64,000 nt of DNA. Origin: Trema orientale (lineage: Eukaryota; Streptophyta; Magnoliopsida; Rosales; Cannabaceae). The position numbers were made by a program, and so were the translations under genes. Positions within the stretch are counted from its first letter, which is position 1. Every line of letters starts with the position of its first letter. The notes below the pieces were generated by a model that searched no databases, was not told the origin of the DNA, and was given only the letters and a program-made list of their open reading frames with translations. The stretch is taken from positions 275,466 to 339,465 of the forward strand of contig JXTC01000054.1 of assembly GCA_002914845.1 (NCBI GenBank). The letters are read 5' to 3'. Of the stretch, positions 21,176 to 32,081 are shown in pieces.

Positions 21176-22010
21176 GAATCATGGATTGGATACTAATAGT
21201 GGGAGACCAAATTGTATGCAAATTGATAATGATATAAAACATGAGATATTTTTTATAGGAAAAAAAACAGAAAATTGAGCAAAACCCCATAAATATATGA
21301 GTCAGCTCAAGGCTTCAAACCATGCTATAAGTTTGAGCTTTTGGAAGTGGTTTCTGCAAAACAAATTTCGACTTAAAAAGGAGAATCCACCATTTTACAT
21401 TAATTTTGAGGACTAAGAGAAAATATCTCAGGCCTTGGTTCAGCACATAATATACAGAGAGCATTCTTTTCTCTATCGACAAACCTAGACGTATGGAAGA
21501 GTTAGCAAACACAGTCATGAACAATCGATGTTCAGGTCCCATTCTTATTTATCGACTTTCAAGTTAAAATGGTTTACAGGAATATTAGTGTACTCAAAAA
21601 GGAAAAACTCTAATGGATTGGATTCTAACAGTGGGAGACCAATTGTATGCAAATGGCAAATGGATAATGATATCCCTTTTTTTTTTAACCCAATAAATGA
21701 ATAAGTCAGCTCGAGGCTTCAAACCATGCTACAAGTTTGTGCTTTTGGAAGTGGTTTCTGCAAATAAATCTCAACTACGAGAATGTACGCTCGAGTACTA
21801 AAAAAATGGCCCAGTACCTCAGTTCAATACATAAAACACAGAAGGCATTATTTTTCCTATCAAAACACCTAAAAGTCTAGAAGTGTTGGCAAACACGTGT
21901 ACCAACAATCGATGTTCAGGGGCTCTTATTCATCGACTTTAAATTAAAATGGTTTACAGGAATATCACATTGTATTCAAAAAGGAAAAGCTTTAATGAAT
22001 ACTAAAGTGA
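21176..22010. repeat. Tandem duplication, two units of about 430 bp
   Basis: GTGGGAGACC at 21200 and 21631 anchors two units that both contain GGCTTCAAACCATGCTA, TTTTGGAAGTGGTTTCTGCA, ACAATCGATGTTCAGG and AAAATGGTTTACAGGAATAT. It lies just 3' of the membrane-protein gene and may contribute to its 3' UTR. Confidence 0.8.
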
Positions 22011-22089
22011 GTTCCTCACTTCAATAATTGTTCATATCAGTCTATATAAAGAAAGAGCAAAACATGTCAGACACATTAACTTTAGCACC

Positions 22090-24026
22090 CTAAATTTCAA
22101 TATGAAAGACTTTTTCGATGCAAGATGATACGATAACAGGCCCTGCTAAATCTCCTATTGCGCAGCCTGCAGAAAGATGCACATTTTAGATAAAAGGTTA
22201 AGAGTTCGGACACAGAAAAATAGGGCCCATACAAAAAGCATCTTACAGAAAGAATGCTTACCGATCCATTGACCAGCTGAAGGGCGAAATAGAACAGCAC
22301 CAATCCCCGCTCCAACAGAAGCAAAAACTAGTGATGCACTGCATTTGATTGTAGTAGCAGAAAGCTTCTTCCCAAGAAGTTTCACTTGTTCTGCTGGATC
22401 AACTTCATCACCCACTTCTTTTGAATTCACCAAACGATTGAAGAATCGGTAAATCTCAATGGCAACTTGAACAATCCATGATGCTGCAACTCCTAGAATG
22501 TGTCCTGCTTGAACAAATAACATGTTTGAACACAATAAGCTTGATAGTTTAAGCAAATAAAAAAAAAATGTTAAAAAGAAAAATAATGGACTAAACCTCT
22601 GAAAGTTGTTTTGCTAACACTGAAGAAGAAAACATGAGTGGGCATTCTTCTCCCAGCCTTGCGTGTGGCCGATTTTGGAACGTCTGTAGACATTAATCAC
22701 ATCCATTAGTTTTTGATACGATTGTTATTGTAATCAAAACACGAAAGAAAGTAACCCTGGAAAAGTAACTACCTTTCAGAAGTTTCCACGCCATTCTCTG
22801 GGAAACGTGATGGACAGCTATTCTCTCCAAGATTCGTCTGGTTGTTACAATGGTAGTCTATAAAAATATGCAAAATGTAAGTCAGCAAAGTAAGTTTCCA
22901 TCAGATCCAGTTAAGTTATAAACCTTTCTAGAGAAACTGTTATGAATTAGAAATTCCACCTTCAGATGATTTCTCACCCCCACCCAAAAGAGAAAAAAAG
23001 TGTCTAACTATCAACCAATCTATAGTACGTCATACTCTGGCTATACCAAAAACTATAACGAGTAGATCACAATCTCCAAATCTAAAGACAACATGAGACC
23101 GAAGTACTTGACTAAAGGCACTGTGAAAACCTTATCTTTGATAATATTAAAAAGCTAGGAAAGTCAAAAATAACTTACCTCACGACAGATTTGTTTGACT
23201 GATTTTTTCAATGGAACAACGTAGTCTACATGCTGTTCTTCATGAGCTTCCTGCAGGAAGTCATCGTCGTCCTCATCCAAATTCGTGCGAGGCTCCAAAA
23301 GAGGTAAAAAGTACAACAAAAACGATCTCAAGGTTGTCATAGCTAGCGTCCTAAACTCAAAAGCCGAAAATAGAGGCTTCAACTCAAGTTTGTACTCCTT
23401 AGTACTGTACTTAAGAACATCATTCTGAAAGAATTTCTCAGATGCAGTTCTAAAACTAGAAGCGTAATCCTCAGACCATGCTGCACCAGCATCACATTCA
23501 ACAACCGGTATCCTGAAATTACTGTTGCCACACTAAACCAAATCATTACATGGTCTAAACTCTAAATTAAGCCGAAGGGTCAAAGAAACAACAAGTAAAA
23601 GGCACTTTCAGATATAAGAACTAAAAGGGGGTTTTTTTTTTTTTTTTTAATCTAATTTCCTTACTTATCCTATTAAAAAAAATAGAATTAGCCAAGGGGC
23701 AAAGCCAATAGCTTCCGTAAAATTGAAACATGAAGGGGGCAAAAGTGAAAAAACAAAGCTCCAATCATAAACCAGTAGCACACCAAAACAAGATCAAGAC
23801 CATATTATCAAAATTCACTATAATAATCCATACATATTTGGAATGGATGTAAAAGAGAAAGAGAAAGCTACCCAAATAAAGCTTTATAGGCATAAGGGGT
23901 TCCGGCTGCCACAGAGGCGGCAGCAGCAGATGCAGCAGCCGCAGCTGATAAAAACCCAGAAGAGTGAGCTGTATATGAACTTGGGTTTTTCCTCAACAGA
24001 TCCAAAGCTATAGCTATTCCCGCCAT
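22090..24026 (-). CDS. Conserved plant membrane protein of unknown function
   Basis: Six exons on the - strand: 24026-23872, 23512-23179, 22857-22773, 22683-22597, 22504-22262, 22166-22090. They total 981 bp and keep frame through all GT..AG junctions, giving 326 aa. N-terminus MAGIAIALDLLRKNPSS is followed by an Ala/Ser run (about 25-42), without a clear cleavable signal. Residues about 85-165 hold FEFRTLAMTTLRSFLLYFLP and a very acidic stretch (LDEDDDDFLQEAHEE). A basic segment (TRKAGRRM) precedes hydrophobic spans near 210-232 and 275-300, the latter Gly/Ala-rich (ASVGAGIGAVLF). The C-terminus is IEKVFHIEI. I cannot name the family. The Gly-rich spans and organelle-type promoter motifs upstream suggest a mitochondrial or plastid membrane protein, as inference only. 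Confidence 0.85.
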
Positions 24027-24364
24027 TGTTACACACTCTGAAGCGAAACTAATCCAAACCCACCAACGGAAAACAATGGAAGATTTGAACTTTCCGGGTG
24101 ATTTTCTCGGCTATATTTTCCGGGAAAAAGTTCTGAGGGTCAAAACGATTTTGAGAAGAAGCTGAAAGAAGATGGTTTCTTTCGCAGAGAAAAAGATACT
24201 TTTAATAAATCGACCATGGAGGCATTGGAGGGCTTTGGGAAGCGTTCAACGAGTGCAAGACAAGGGACCGTCCTTGGTATTTATACGAACCAATCATAGT
24301 TACTACTTTCTTCGTTAGAATCCACTATCCATTCCAGCTCAATATTGAATGTTTGGCCAAAAGG

Positions 24365-24415
24365 CCGGTCGGCCCATTGCACAATATTGGGCTCGTGTCC
24401 TAAGCCCACATTAGA
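24365..24415 (-). promoter_or_regulatory. Cluster of three site II (TGGGCY) elements
   Basis: GGCCCA (24371-24376), TGGGCT (24388-24393) and AGCCCA (24403-24408) lie 350-380 bp upstream of the membrane-protein start codon. Site II motifs bind TCP factors and are common upstream of nuclear genes for organelle and ribosomal proteins. Confidence 0.5.
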
Positions 24416-24416
24416 A

Positions 24417-24821
24417 GAAACTATATTTAAAAATTAAACTAGTACCACCTATGGGATCCAATTAAGGGTCATTATCAATTTTGACCCTTTTTAAAGCAAG
24501 TGATTACAAAAAATATAAAAAATATAAATCATTTATAAAACAAAGACTTTCATTTAATAGAACTTTCACAAATCTAAAACTGACCCACCTCGACTCGAGG
24601 TTTTTCAACCATAGTCGAAAAGAGGGGGCAGTCAGGATCAAAATTTTTTTTGACTGCGGTCGAGCTCGATTGAGTGTTGGTAGTCTCAAGGGTTGTAAGG
24701 AAGATTAAGTAATTTTAGATGTGTGGCATGATATTAATAGAAGTTGTTATGATATTTATAAATAAATTCATTTTTTTCATCATGATGGTAGATATTAAGA
24801 GACCCCCAGAGTGTAAATACC
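24417..24821. other. Spacer, no gene seen
   Basis: AT-rich with a short GC-richer stretch (24585-24700) that includes CTCGACTCGAG. No coding or repeat structure could be supported. Confidence 0.4.
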
Positions 24822-24830
24822 TACCAACAA

Positions 24831-25290
24831 GGGTTTTTGGTATGATTAGTCCCTGAATTTTTCGATGATTTGCAATGTATCCCCTGAACTTTTTTTTTTT
24901 AGTAATTAGGACCCTGAATTTAGAATTTTTGGTAATGTATCCCCTGAACTTTTTTTTTTTGGCAATTATGACCTTAAATTTAGAGTTTTTGGCATGATTA
25001 GCCCCTGAATTTTTCGTTGATTTGCAATTTATTGTTTTAATTGTTTAAAAATTTGCATATAACTCAGGGGATATATTGCAAATCAGCGAAAAATTCAGGG
25101 ACTAATCATGCCAAAAACCCTAAATTCAGGGTCCTAATTACCAAAAAAAAAGTTCAGGGGATACATTGCAAATCTACGAAAAATTCAGAGGCTAATCATG
25201 TCAAAAATTCTAAATTCAGGGTCCTAATTGACAAAAAAAAAGTTCAGGGGATACATTGCAAATCATCGAAAAATTCAGGGACAAAAACCC
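24831..25290. mobile_element. Foldback Mutator-like MITE, 460 bp
   Basis: Ends GGGTTTTTGGTATGATTAG and its inverted partner ATTCAGGGACAAAAACCC. Perfect 9-bp target duplication TACCAACAA (24822-24830, 25291-25299). The arms are themselves built of repeated units containing TTCAGGGGATACATTGCAAA, about three in the right arm. Confidence 0.9.
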
Positions 25291-25299
25291 TACCAACAA

Positions 25300-26282
25300 C
25301 TAATTATATGTAACATTAAATTTTTTTACTCCAATGTATACCACTTTTCTTTTCAAAAAAATATTCTATGTTTATCAGTTGTTTCCATTCCAATCAAATT
25401 GAAAATAAGAAGTTTAGCTGCTAAAAATAGTTAAGAGAGGGGAAAAAAAGTAAGGATAATTTTTTGGCTACATATGGTCTATATGTAGAGAACACAACCT
25501 TATTTACAGAAGAAATGGGCCTTGGTAAATGACCTCTTTTTAGGAGTTATTGAAAGATTTTTTTTATGAGTGTTACAATATTAATAATAAATAAACAATA
25601 TATTGTCCCAAAATAATCGTAAATATTATGATTACCTATCACTAATATTGTGACACTCTTTGACCCATCTTATAATACTATAATGAGCATGGTTGGAATG
25701 AGATATACTGAACATTTGCATCAAATGGGTCGGATTAACTCAACATAAGCCGTCAAGGCCCATCGTGAAGCATAGAGAACAAGATAGGTTTGGGTGACTC
25801 AAATTTGCATCTCTACGTTATGTGCTTGGCACGCACTATATTAGAGGTGTGAGATACGCTCTATGCTAGAAACCCTACATTTATAATACCACCTGATATA
25901 TAAAATATGATTTGTTGTGATTCGTGAATTAAAACTTACCACTAATAATTTTAATAATATTTAGTAATTGAATGTCGAAATTTATATGATACATTGTCAT
26001 ACGTGATATTAAAAAGGTTGGACAAGAGTGCTAGCCAGTGACAATGAGATCCTAGGCATTATACATAACACTATGGTACCGAATGTGGTTCACTAGCATT
26101 CTTGTTTAGAAATACGCCCCAAAATTGGAAAAAAAAGGGTAAAGTTGCAACGAAAATGTGATATGTGGGAATTAATGGGGAAAAAAATAGAAAGAAGAAG
26201 AAGAATGATGAACCTTATTATCCAAAAAAGAAAAAGTAAGATTGGATCTAAAATACCACGGCGATAAAATATATAAAAACGG
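25300..26282. other. Spacer upstream of the WSS1 pseudogene
   Basis: AT-rich, no gene. If the pseudogene copy kept the ancestral left flank, this may include the original WSS1 promoter, but no motif proves it. Confidence 0.35.
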
Positions 26283-27507
26283 AGACTGATACCGCTAAGT
26301 GATAATAATCAGCCCTTATTTCAAAATGAAGCAAAAATTGACTCTTGCATATTCCAACATCAAACAGAGAAAAAAGTCGAAGGGCTTTTCAAAATCCCGT
26401 GGAAAATCGAGGCTTCTAATAATCCTCCTTTGATCTGAATTTGTTTGTGTCAGTGGGAAAGCTTGGATTTTGATATTTGGGTAATTTTCAGATTTTGATT
26501 ATCTTTTATCAGAGCGATGAATAATGTGGGAGACCTTAACCAAGGTTTGGGAAACCAAAGCATTGAAAAAGCCAGGAGAAGATGAAGCTAGGAGGATTCT
26601 TGAGAAAGTGGCCAAACAGGTCCAACCCATTATGCGCAAACACAAATGGAGGGTCAAGCTCCTTTCTGAATTCTAGTAAGTTATTTTTCATGGTTGCCCA
26701 GAAGCTAATTATAATGAAAACTTGCTTTTTTCACTCTAAAAGAACATTTTTTTTTTAGTCTGGTTATCAATAACAAAAATGAGTTTTTCTGTTTGGGATC
26801 TTGTATATTGTATGAATGGCAGCCCAAAGAACCCATCTCTTCTGGGACTCAATGTAGGAAAAGGTATTCAAGTGAAACTGAGGCTTAGAAGGCCAAATAG
26901 AGAATGAGATTTCTTCCTCTTTGATCAAATTCTTGATACCATACTTCATGAGCTTTGTCACAATGCTCATGGTCCTCATAATGCCAACTTCTACAAGCTC
27001 TGGGATGAACTTAGACAGGTATCTGTTTTTTCTTTTAGATTATTTTCTCATTGATATCATTGTAGCTAAATTGGGATGTTTTTGCATTTGTTATTCTGTC
27101 ATGTGTACCTAAAAGGCCAAAAGTTTATAGAGTATGCAATAGTTTTATCTAGCAGCCACATCGAAGCTTTTGTTTTGTAGGCGAAGATTGTCATGATAAG
27201 AAGTGCTCATGAAAATTTCTCGAAATATAGATGTTTGAGGAAAAGATTATGAATGGAGGAAACTCAAAGCAATGTTTACAATTAAGATTGTTAATTTAGA
27301 GTTCAGATGTAGTTGCTTGAGCTATATATTTAGAGTTTACTATTTTAGCAACAACTGTGATTTTATATTTATAAAGTATATCAGTGAGCACTTGTATTTC
27401 TGTGGAGATGTAAAATAAGATAATAGGACATCAATTGATGAACTTTTTATCTGGTTGTTGAGGGTTTTCCCAATAATACTGAATTAAAAAATAGTTTGTC
27501 CTTTATG
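26283..27507 (+). pseudogene. WSS1-like protease gene, truncated 5' duplicate
   Basis: Matches 31848-33081 at roughly 95% over upstream region, exon 1, intron 1, exon 2 and part of intron 2, then stops. Its start codon is 26517. One extra C at 26540-26541 shifts exon 1 out of frame, and a TGG-to-TGA change (26905-26907) stops exon 2. The HELCH metal-site region (about 26945-26980) is still recognisable. Exons 3 and 4 are absent; a repeat array follows. It cannot make a working protease. Confidence 0.92.
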
Positions 27508-28335
27508 GTTTCCCAATCTAGAAACCAGTAAAACCAATCACCTAAGTGGTTATCATAGGTTACCAAGTACTAGTTGTTCACTGAGGTGGTTGTTTACCTT
27601 AAGGTAACATAAGTGGTTACTTAGGTTACCATATGTTAGTAAATACTTGTTATTTACTAAGATAATTGGTTACCTATGGAAGTGTAGAAAATTACAGTTA
27701 GTAATCTAAAGGATTCCTATTTTCTAAAATATCAAAAAAAAAAAAAAACAAAAAACTTCTAAAAGGGCAAAATTCTAAAAACCCAAATTGGCAATTAGTA
27801 ACTGGCCACAATTTTATAAAATAGCAACTAAATTGGCTACTAAAAACTAGTTACTAGATTGGTTACCGATACTAATAATCATAGATACTAGTAACCAGTA
27901 ACCCAACTAGTTATAGATAGAAACCAGTAAATACTAGTAAGTAACCAAACTGGTTTTGGATTGAAATCAGAAATAATGAACCATATTGGTAACTAGAAGC
28001 CACTGGTCACTAGTTTTGAAACTAGTAACTAATAATCAAATTGGTGTTGGTTAACAATTAATAACTTGCATCTAAGTTAATTATTGTTTACTTTTTTTTT
28101 TCCCTTAGTAACCAGTGTTGTAATTGCGGACCAAATTAGTTGCTGGAAACTTATTGGAGACTAGTAACTAAATTGATTTCTAAAACAAATAATAATGATA
28201 AAAGTAACAAAATTAGTGACTGGTAACCAGCCAACAGTTTGAAAACTAACAACTAAATTTGTTACCGGTAATTAGAGTAACCAATTTGGTTACTAGTTGT
28301 AAATTTGTCATTGGTTACTCCCTTAACCAAAATGG
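27508..28335. repeat. Degenerate GGTTAC/GTAACC and ACTAGT array, about 0.8 kb
   Basis: Dense, irregularly spaced words such as GGTTACC, ACCAGTAAC, AACTAGTAAC and CTAGTTAC in both orientations. No fixed period by eye. The same vocabulary fills the loop of the foldback element at 50700-51098. Confidence 0.7.
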
Positions 28336-28770
28336 TAAAAAAAAATGAATTACTTCAAATAAATTGGTCCAAAGGAAAATGAATTTAAAAAAAAAAAGAA
28401 AATGAAAAGGAATGTATTAGAAAATGGACGGGTGGAAAATAATTTTTTTAAAAAAAGAGGGAAGAGTGAAAAAAATGTTAAAAAATTGGAAGCATGGTTA
28501 ATGAATTTAAAGAAAAAAAATGAATTATTTCAAAAATATTGGTTCAAACGAAAATAAATTGAAAAAAAAAAACGAAAAAAGAATGTATAGAAAAAAGGAG
28601 AGTGAAAATGGAGGAGTGAAAAAGAAATTTGTTCAAAGGAAAATGAATTTTTAGAAAGAAATAAAAACAACGCATAAAAAGGTGGGGGAGTGAAAGGAAA
28701 TGAAAAAAACATAGTAGAGTGAAAAGAATGTTAAAAAATGGAGGCATGGTTAATTAAATTTAAAAGAAGA
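28336..28770. repeat. A-rich degenerate tandem repeats
   Basis: AATGTTAAAAAATTGGAAGC (28477) recurs at 28729 as a close copy, and GAATTA.TTCAAA..A.ATTGG recurs at 28348 and 28521. A purine-rich strand throughout. No coding. Confidence 0.6.
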
Positions 28771-28779
28771 AGAAAAATA

Positions 28780-28855
28780 AAAACGGGGGTTCGAACCATA
28801 TACCAGGTGCTAAAGGATTAGAGATACCTAACCATTAAGCCAAATTAGCCTTAAA
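28780..28855 (-). mobile_element. tRNA-derived SINE fragment
   Basis: On the - strand an A-box-like TGGCTTAATGGTTA is followed 32 bases later by B box GGTTCGAACCC. Length and spacing resemble a tRNA head, but the acceptor stem cannot be folded, so it is not called a tRNA gene. Confidence 0.5.
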
Positions 28856-28899
28856 TATGGTGTTGAAGCTTTTAGTTATATAATGTGACTCTGCATTTT

Positions 28900-31506
28900 T
28901 CACCACTTTTGAAAAATGCCAGCCGCATGCCGTACGCAACTTAATTACTTCAGTTCACCGCATATTTGTAATTTTTTGTTCATTTTACCGTAGAACCGTT
29001 AAAAACCAGTCCAATAAATACTTGTTTGGTGGGCTTGTATCACAAAACAGTTTCCAAGCCCAACTCAGAAAATAGGCTAAAATTGAGAAAACGATTGTTT
29101 ATCGTTTTGGGATATTACTCAAAACTCAGACCCGCGCTCTTTCCTCCCCTGCGCAGCCATTGACGATGCTTGACCCAATCAGCTCCTCTAACCATTGACG
29201 AGCTCCAGCCATGGATGAAGCTTGAAGCTGACTCAATCAGATTCCTCCTCTGCCATCGACGAAGCTTGAAGCTCGACTCATCAGATTCCTTCTCTGCCAT
29301 CGACGAGCTCCGGTAATTGACGAGCTCCACTCAATCTATGGCAGGTAGCCTCGAAATTTCCTTCTCCTTTTCTCTTCTCTTGCATCTGCAGCAGTTTTAT
29401 TCTTTTACCCAAAAAAAGTTCAAACAATTTCTAGGGTTTAAATTCAAACAATTTCATTTGCATCTGAATTGGAAAATAGATTAGGGTTCTCCCTCGTAGA
29501 CAATTTTTGAGTGTCTTATTACTCTTATCCGAGTAAAAATGATTTTGGTGATGAGGAATTTTGAATATAGTTGTGAGATTTCTATGTATAGTTGGATTGT
29601 TGTATTGGGTTGTGTTTTGAACTCCTTTTAACCTGTTTGGTTGCAGAGAAAATAGAGGGATAGAGATTCTTTTTGTATAAGATGAAAAACTCGTTTCTCT
29701 TTTTTTTTTTTTTTGTGGTTGAATAGGAAAAGAACAAACTATTGCTCTGTTATTCTCTTCCCCTTAAACCACAAGAACTGTAGCTGAGCTTTGCTCTTGT
29801 GCTTAACTGGGGATGGTTATATGATGGGGTGGGGTTTATAATTATAATTACGTGAGTATTAAACACTGGATAAAACTTTTGATTGGTGAAATTATAAGCC
29901 GTGTGTGACTGGTGAGTGTTGACAGATGTGATATTTAGCATGGATTTTATTAGGAACGCACAAAATTTTGACATTTTTGGCCAGAACTCCTCTCACACTC
30001 CTCTTACAATCATGCTTTACAGTATACGCCTGTATATATGTAAGCATTTCCGGATCTGCAGTACAACAGGACTCTTTAACTCTCTTATCAATACAAGAGC
30101 AGCGGTCTTGATTGTTGTGGTGCCCAATTCTGACAGCTTTGGTAAGTGACTATCATTATCAAAACCAAGCCCAAATAATATTTATTTCATAAGGATATTT
30201 CTTATGCATAAATCTCACTTATATCCTTCTGCTTAATCACTTATGGTTCTTAATTATTTCTTTGTTATTGTCTTGTGATCTGTTGTTGGTATTCTCTTCC
30301 TTTTTTTTCTTTTTTTCCTGGTGTTTTGTTGTGTTTGTAGTTTGTGTATGTTTGTTTGTATGTAGTACTGCTCACATACAATACATTGGAGTAACAAGTC
30401 AATTATTTAGTGAACTTAAGATTGTTGGAAGTTTAGTTTCGATGGTAGAAATATATTTTTTTTCTCTGGTCTTGGGGACTTTTCATGGAATTGCTTGTGG
30501 TTTAATGTTAGACCGATTGGCTCTTGTTAAGTGGCCAATGGACTAGAGATGAGTTGCCTTGACTCGCTTTACTGTTTCATTCTTTATAGATTGCATGCGA
30601 CAGAAATAGTTTTTGAAGTTTTGCTCATTGCTCTCTCTTTCTCCTGTTGAACCTTTTTCTAATATCGGGTGTCTCCTGTTAATTGATGTGCATGCACTTG
30701 GATTAGTAACAATTGTTTCACTTGTATTTTTTAATGTTTCTCTTTTTGTTTTAAAACTTTATAACATGTGTTTCTCTTTTTGTTTTAACAGGTACAAAGG
30801 CAAAGATATCTCCGTCATTGCAGGTATTCTAAATGCCATTTTTAGTTTACTTTGGGAGTTAATAGAGTTAGTACTTTTTATTTGTTTTGATTATTTAGAA
30901 TACATCATAATAGAGTTAGTTCCTTGATTTTAGCAAATACAATAACTATGGCACCTAAACTTACAAGAGGAAGAGGCAATCATCCAAGAGGTTTAAAGCA
31001 ATTGTTTAATTACATTCTTCACTACAGAATGTAATTGAGAGGTGCTTCGGAGTAGAAATTAGTAGAATCATAACTTTCACTTTATTATATGATAGTATTT
31101 AAGAATTGTATTCATTTCCTTTAATTTAAGACAGTATCAATAAAGGCATTATAGTATTTTATTTTGTTTTATAATAGTATTAATAAATTTATGAATAAAA
31201 TGTGTGTATATATGTGTGTATATATAGGTTAGAGCGTATGTAAAGAATTTCACTGTTTTTTTTTTCGAATAATAATTTTGTATTGCTTAAATCTTTATTT
31301 TTAATTAAAATAATTAAATTTAGGAAAAATAGAAACTGTTTTCAAAAATTCTCAACCAAACACAAATTCCTTGTTTTCGAAAACTATTTGAAAATGCTTG
31401 TACCAAACGAATTTTCAGATTTTCAAAATTTTGAGTACAACCCTAGTTTTTAGATAGTATCTTACTTTTTGAAAACTTTGTTTTCAAATCCTATACCAAA
31501 CGGGCA
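28900..31506. mobile_element. Unclassified repeat-like block between WSS1 copies
   Basis: Bases 29115-29340 are GC-rich and repeat GACGAGCTCC, GCTTGAAGCT and CTCATCAGATTCCT. Bases 29337-30960 show splice-like signals and short exon-like stretches (for example 30050-30140 and 30791-30822) that I cannot assign. The right edge is CTATACCAAACGGGCA, a common plant DNA-transposon terminus, immediately before the BAH-derived fragment. I could not find the matching left end. Confidence 0.35.
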
Positions 31507-31847
31507 CTAAGCTTTTCTAGATTCTGGTTCATTTTGTGATGTACCATAGGCTTTTCTTTGCCGGAGCTTTTCCAATTTGGGCAGAAAAATGATGGGTGTT
31601 CTTCCATTTTATCATGGAAAGATTCCTGCTTATTGTCCCAAATATATACCTTGATTTTCACTTTTTAGGTAACTGATTCACTGAGGTTTTAAACCCTTTA
31701 CCATCTTTATTAGGGATTGCCTAGGCATATAATTAGAAGTTGAAGTGGGTTATTGGTGTTTTGTTAAATCCTGTCAAAATGTCTGGAAATGGTCACTGTT
31801 TTGTGGAGTGGAAGGAGCAATTTGTTTCTCAGGAGAGGGGCAATCGG
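31507..31847 (+). pseudogene. Stray 5' fragment of the BAH gene joined to WSS1
   Basis: About 95% identical to 52103-52443: part of the leader intron, its acceptor (TTTTTAG before GTAACTGA), the leader exon and the first 23 codons of the BAH gene (start codon 31779). At AATCGG it joins directly to the upstream region of the WSS1 gene. Confidence 0.92.
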
Positions 31848-31889
31848 AGACCGACACCGCTAAGCGCTAATAATCAACCCTTTTTTTAA
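31779..31889 (+). CDS. Possible upstream ORF created by the BAH-WSS1 junction
   Basis: The BAH start codon remains open through the junction: 23 BAH-derived codons plus 13 new ones, stop TAA 31887-31889. It ends 192 bp before the WSS1 start codon. If transcription starts in the BAH piece this would be a 36-codon upstream ORF. No evidence of translation. Confidence 0.3.
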   Translation: MSGNGHCFVEWKEQFVSQERGNRRPTPLSANNQPFF

Positions 31890-32081
31890 AACGAAGCAAA
31901 AATTGACTCTTGCATATTCCAACATCAAACAGAGAAAAAAGTCAAAGGAACTTTCAAAATCCCGTCGAAAATCAAGGCTTCAAATAATCCTCCTTCAATC
32001 TGAATTTGTTTGGGTCAGTGGGAAAGTTTGAATTTTGATATCTGGGTAATTTTCAGATTTTGATTATCTTTTATCAGAGCG

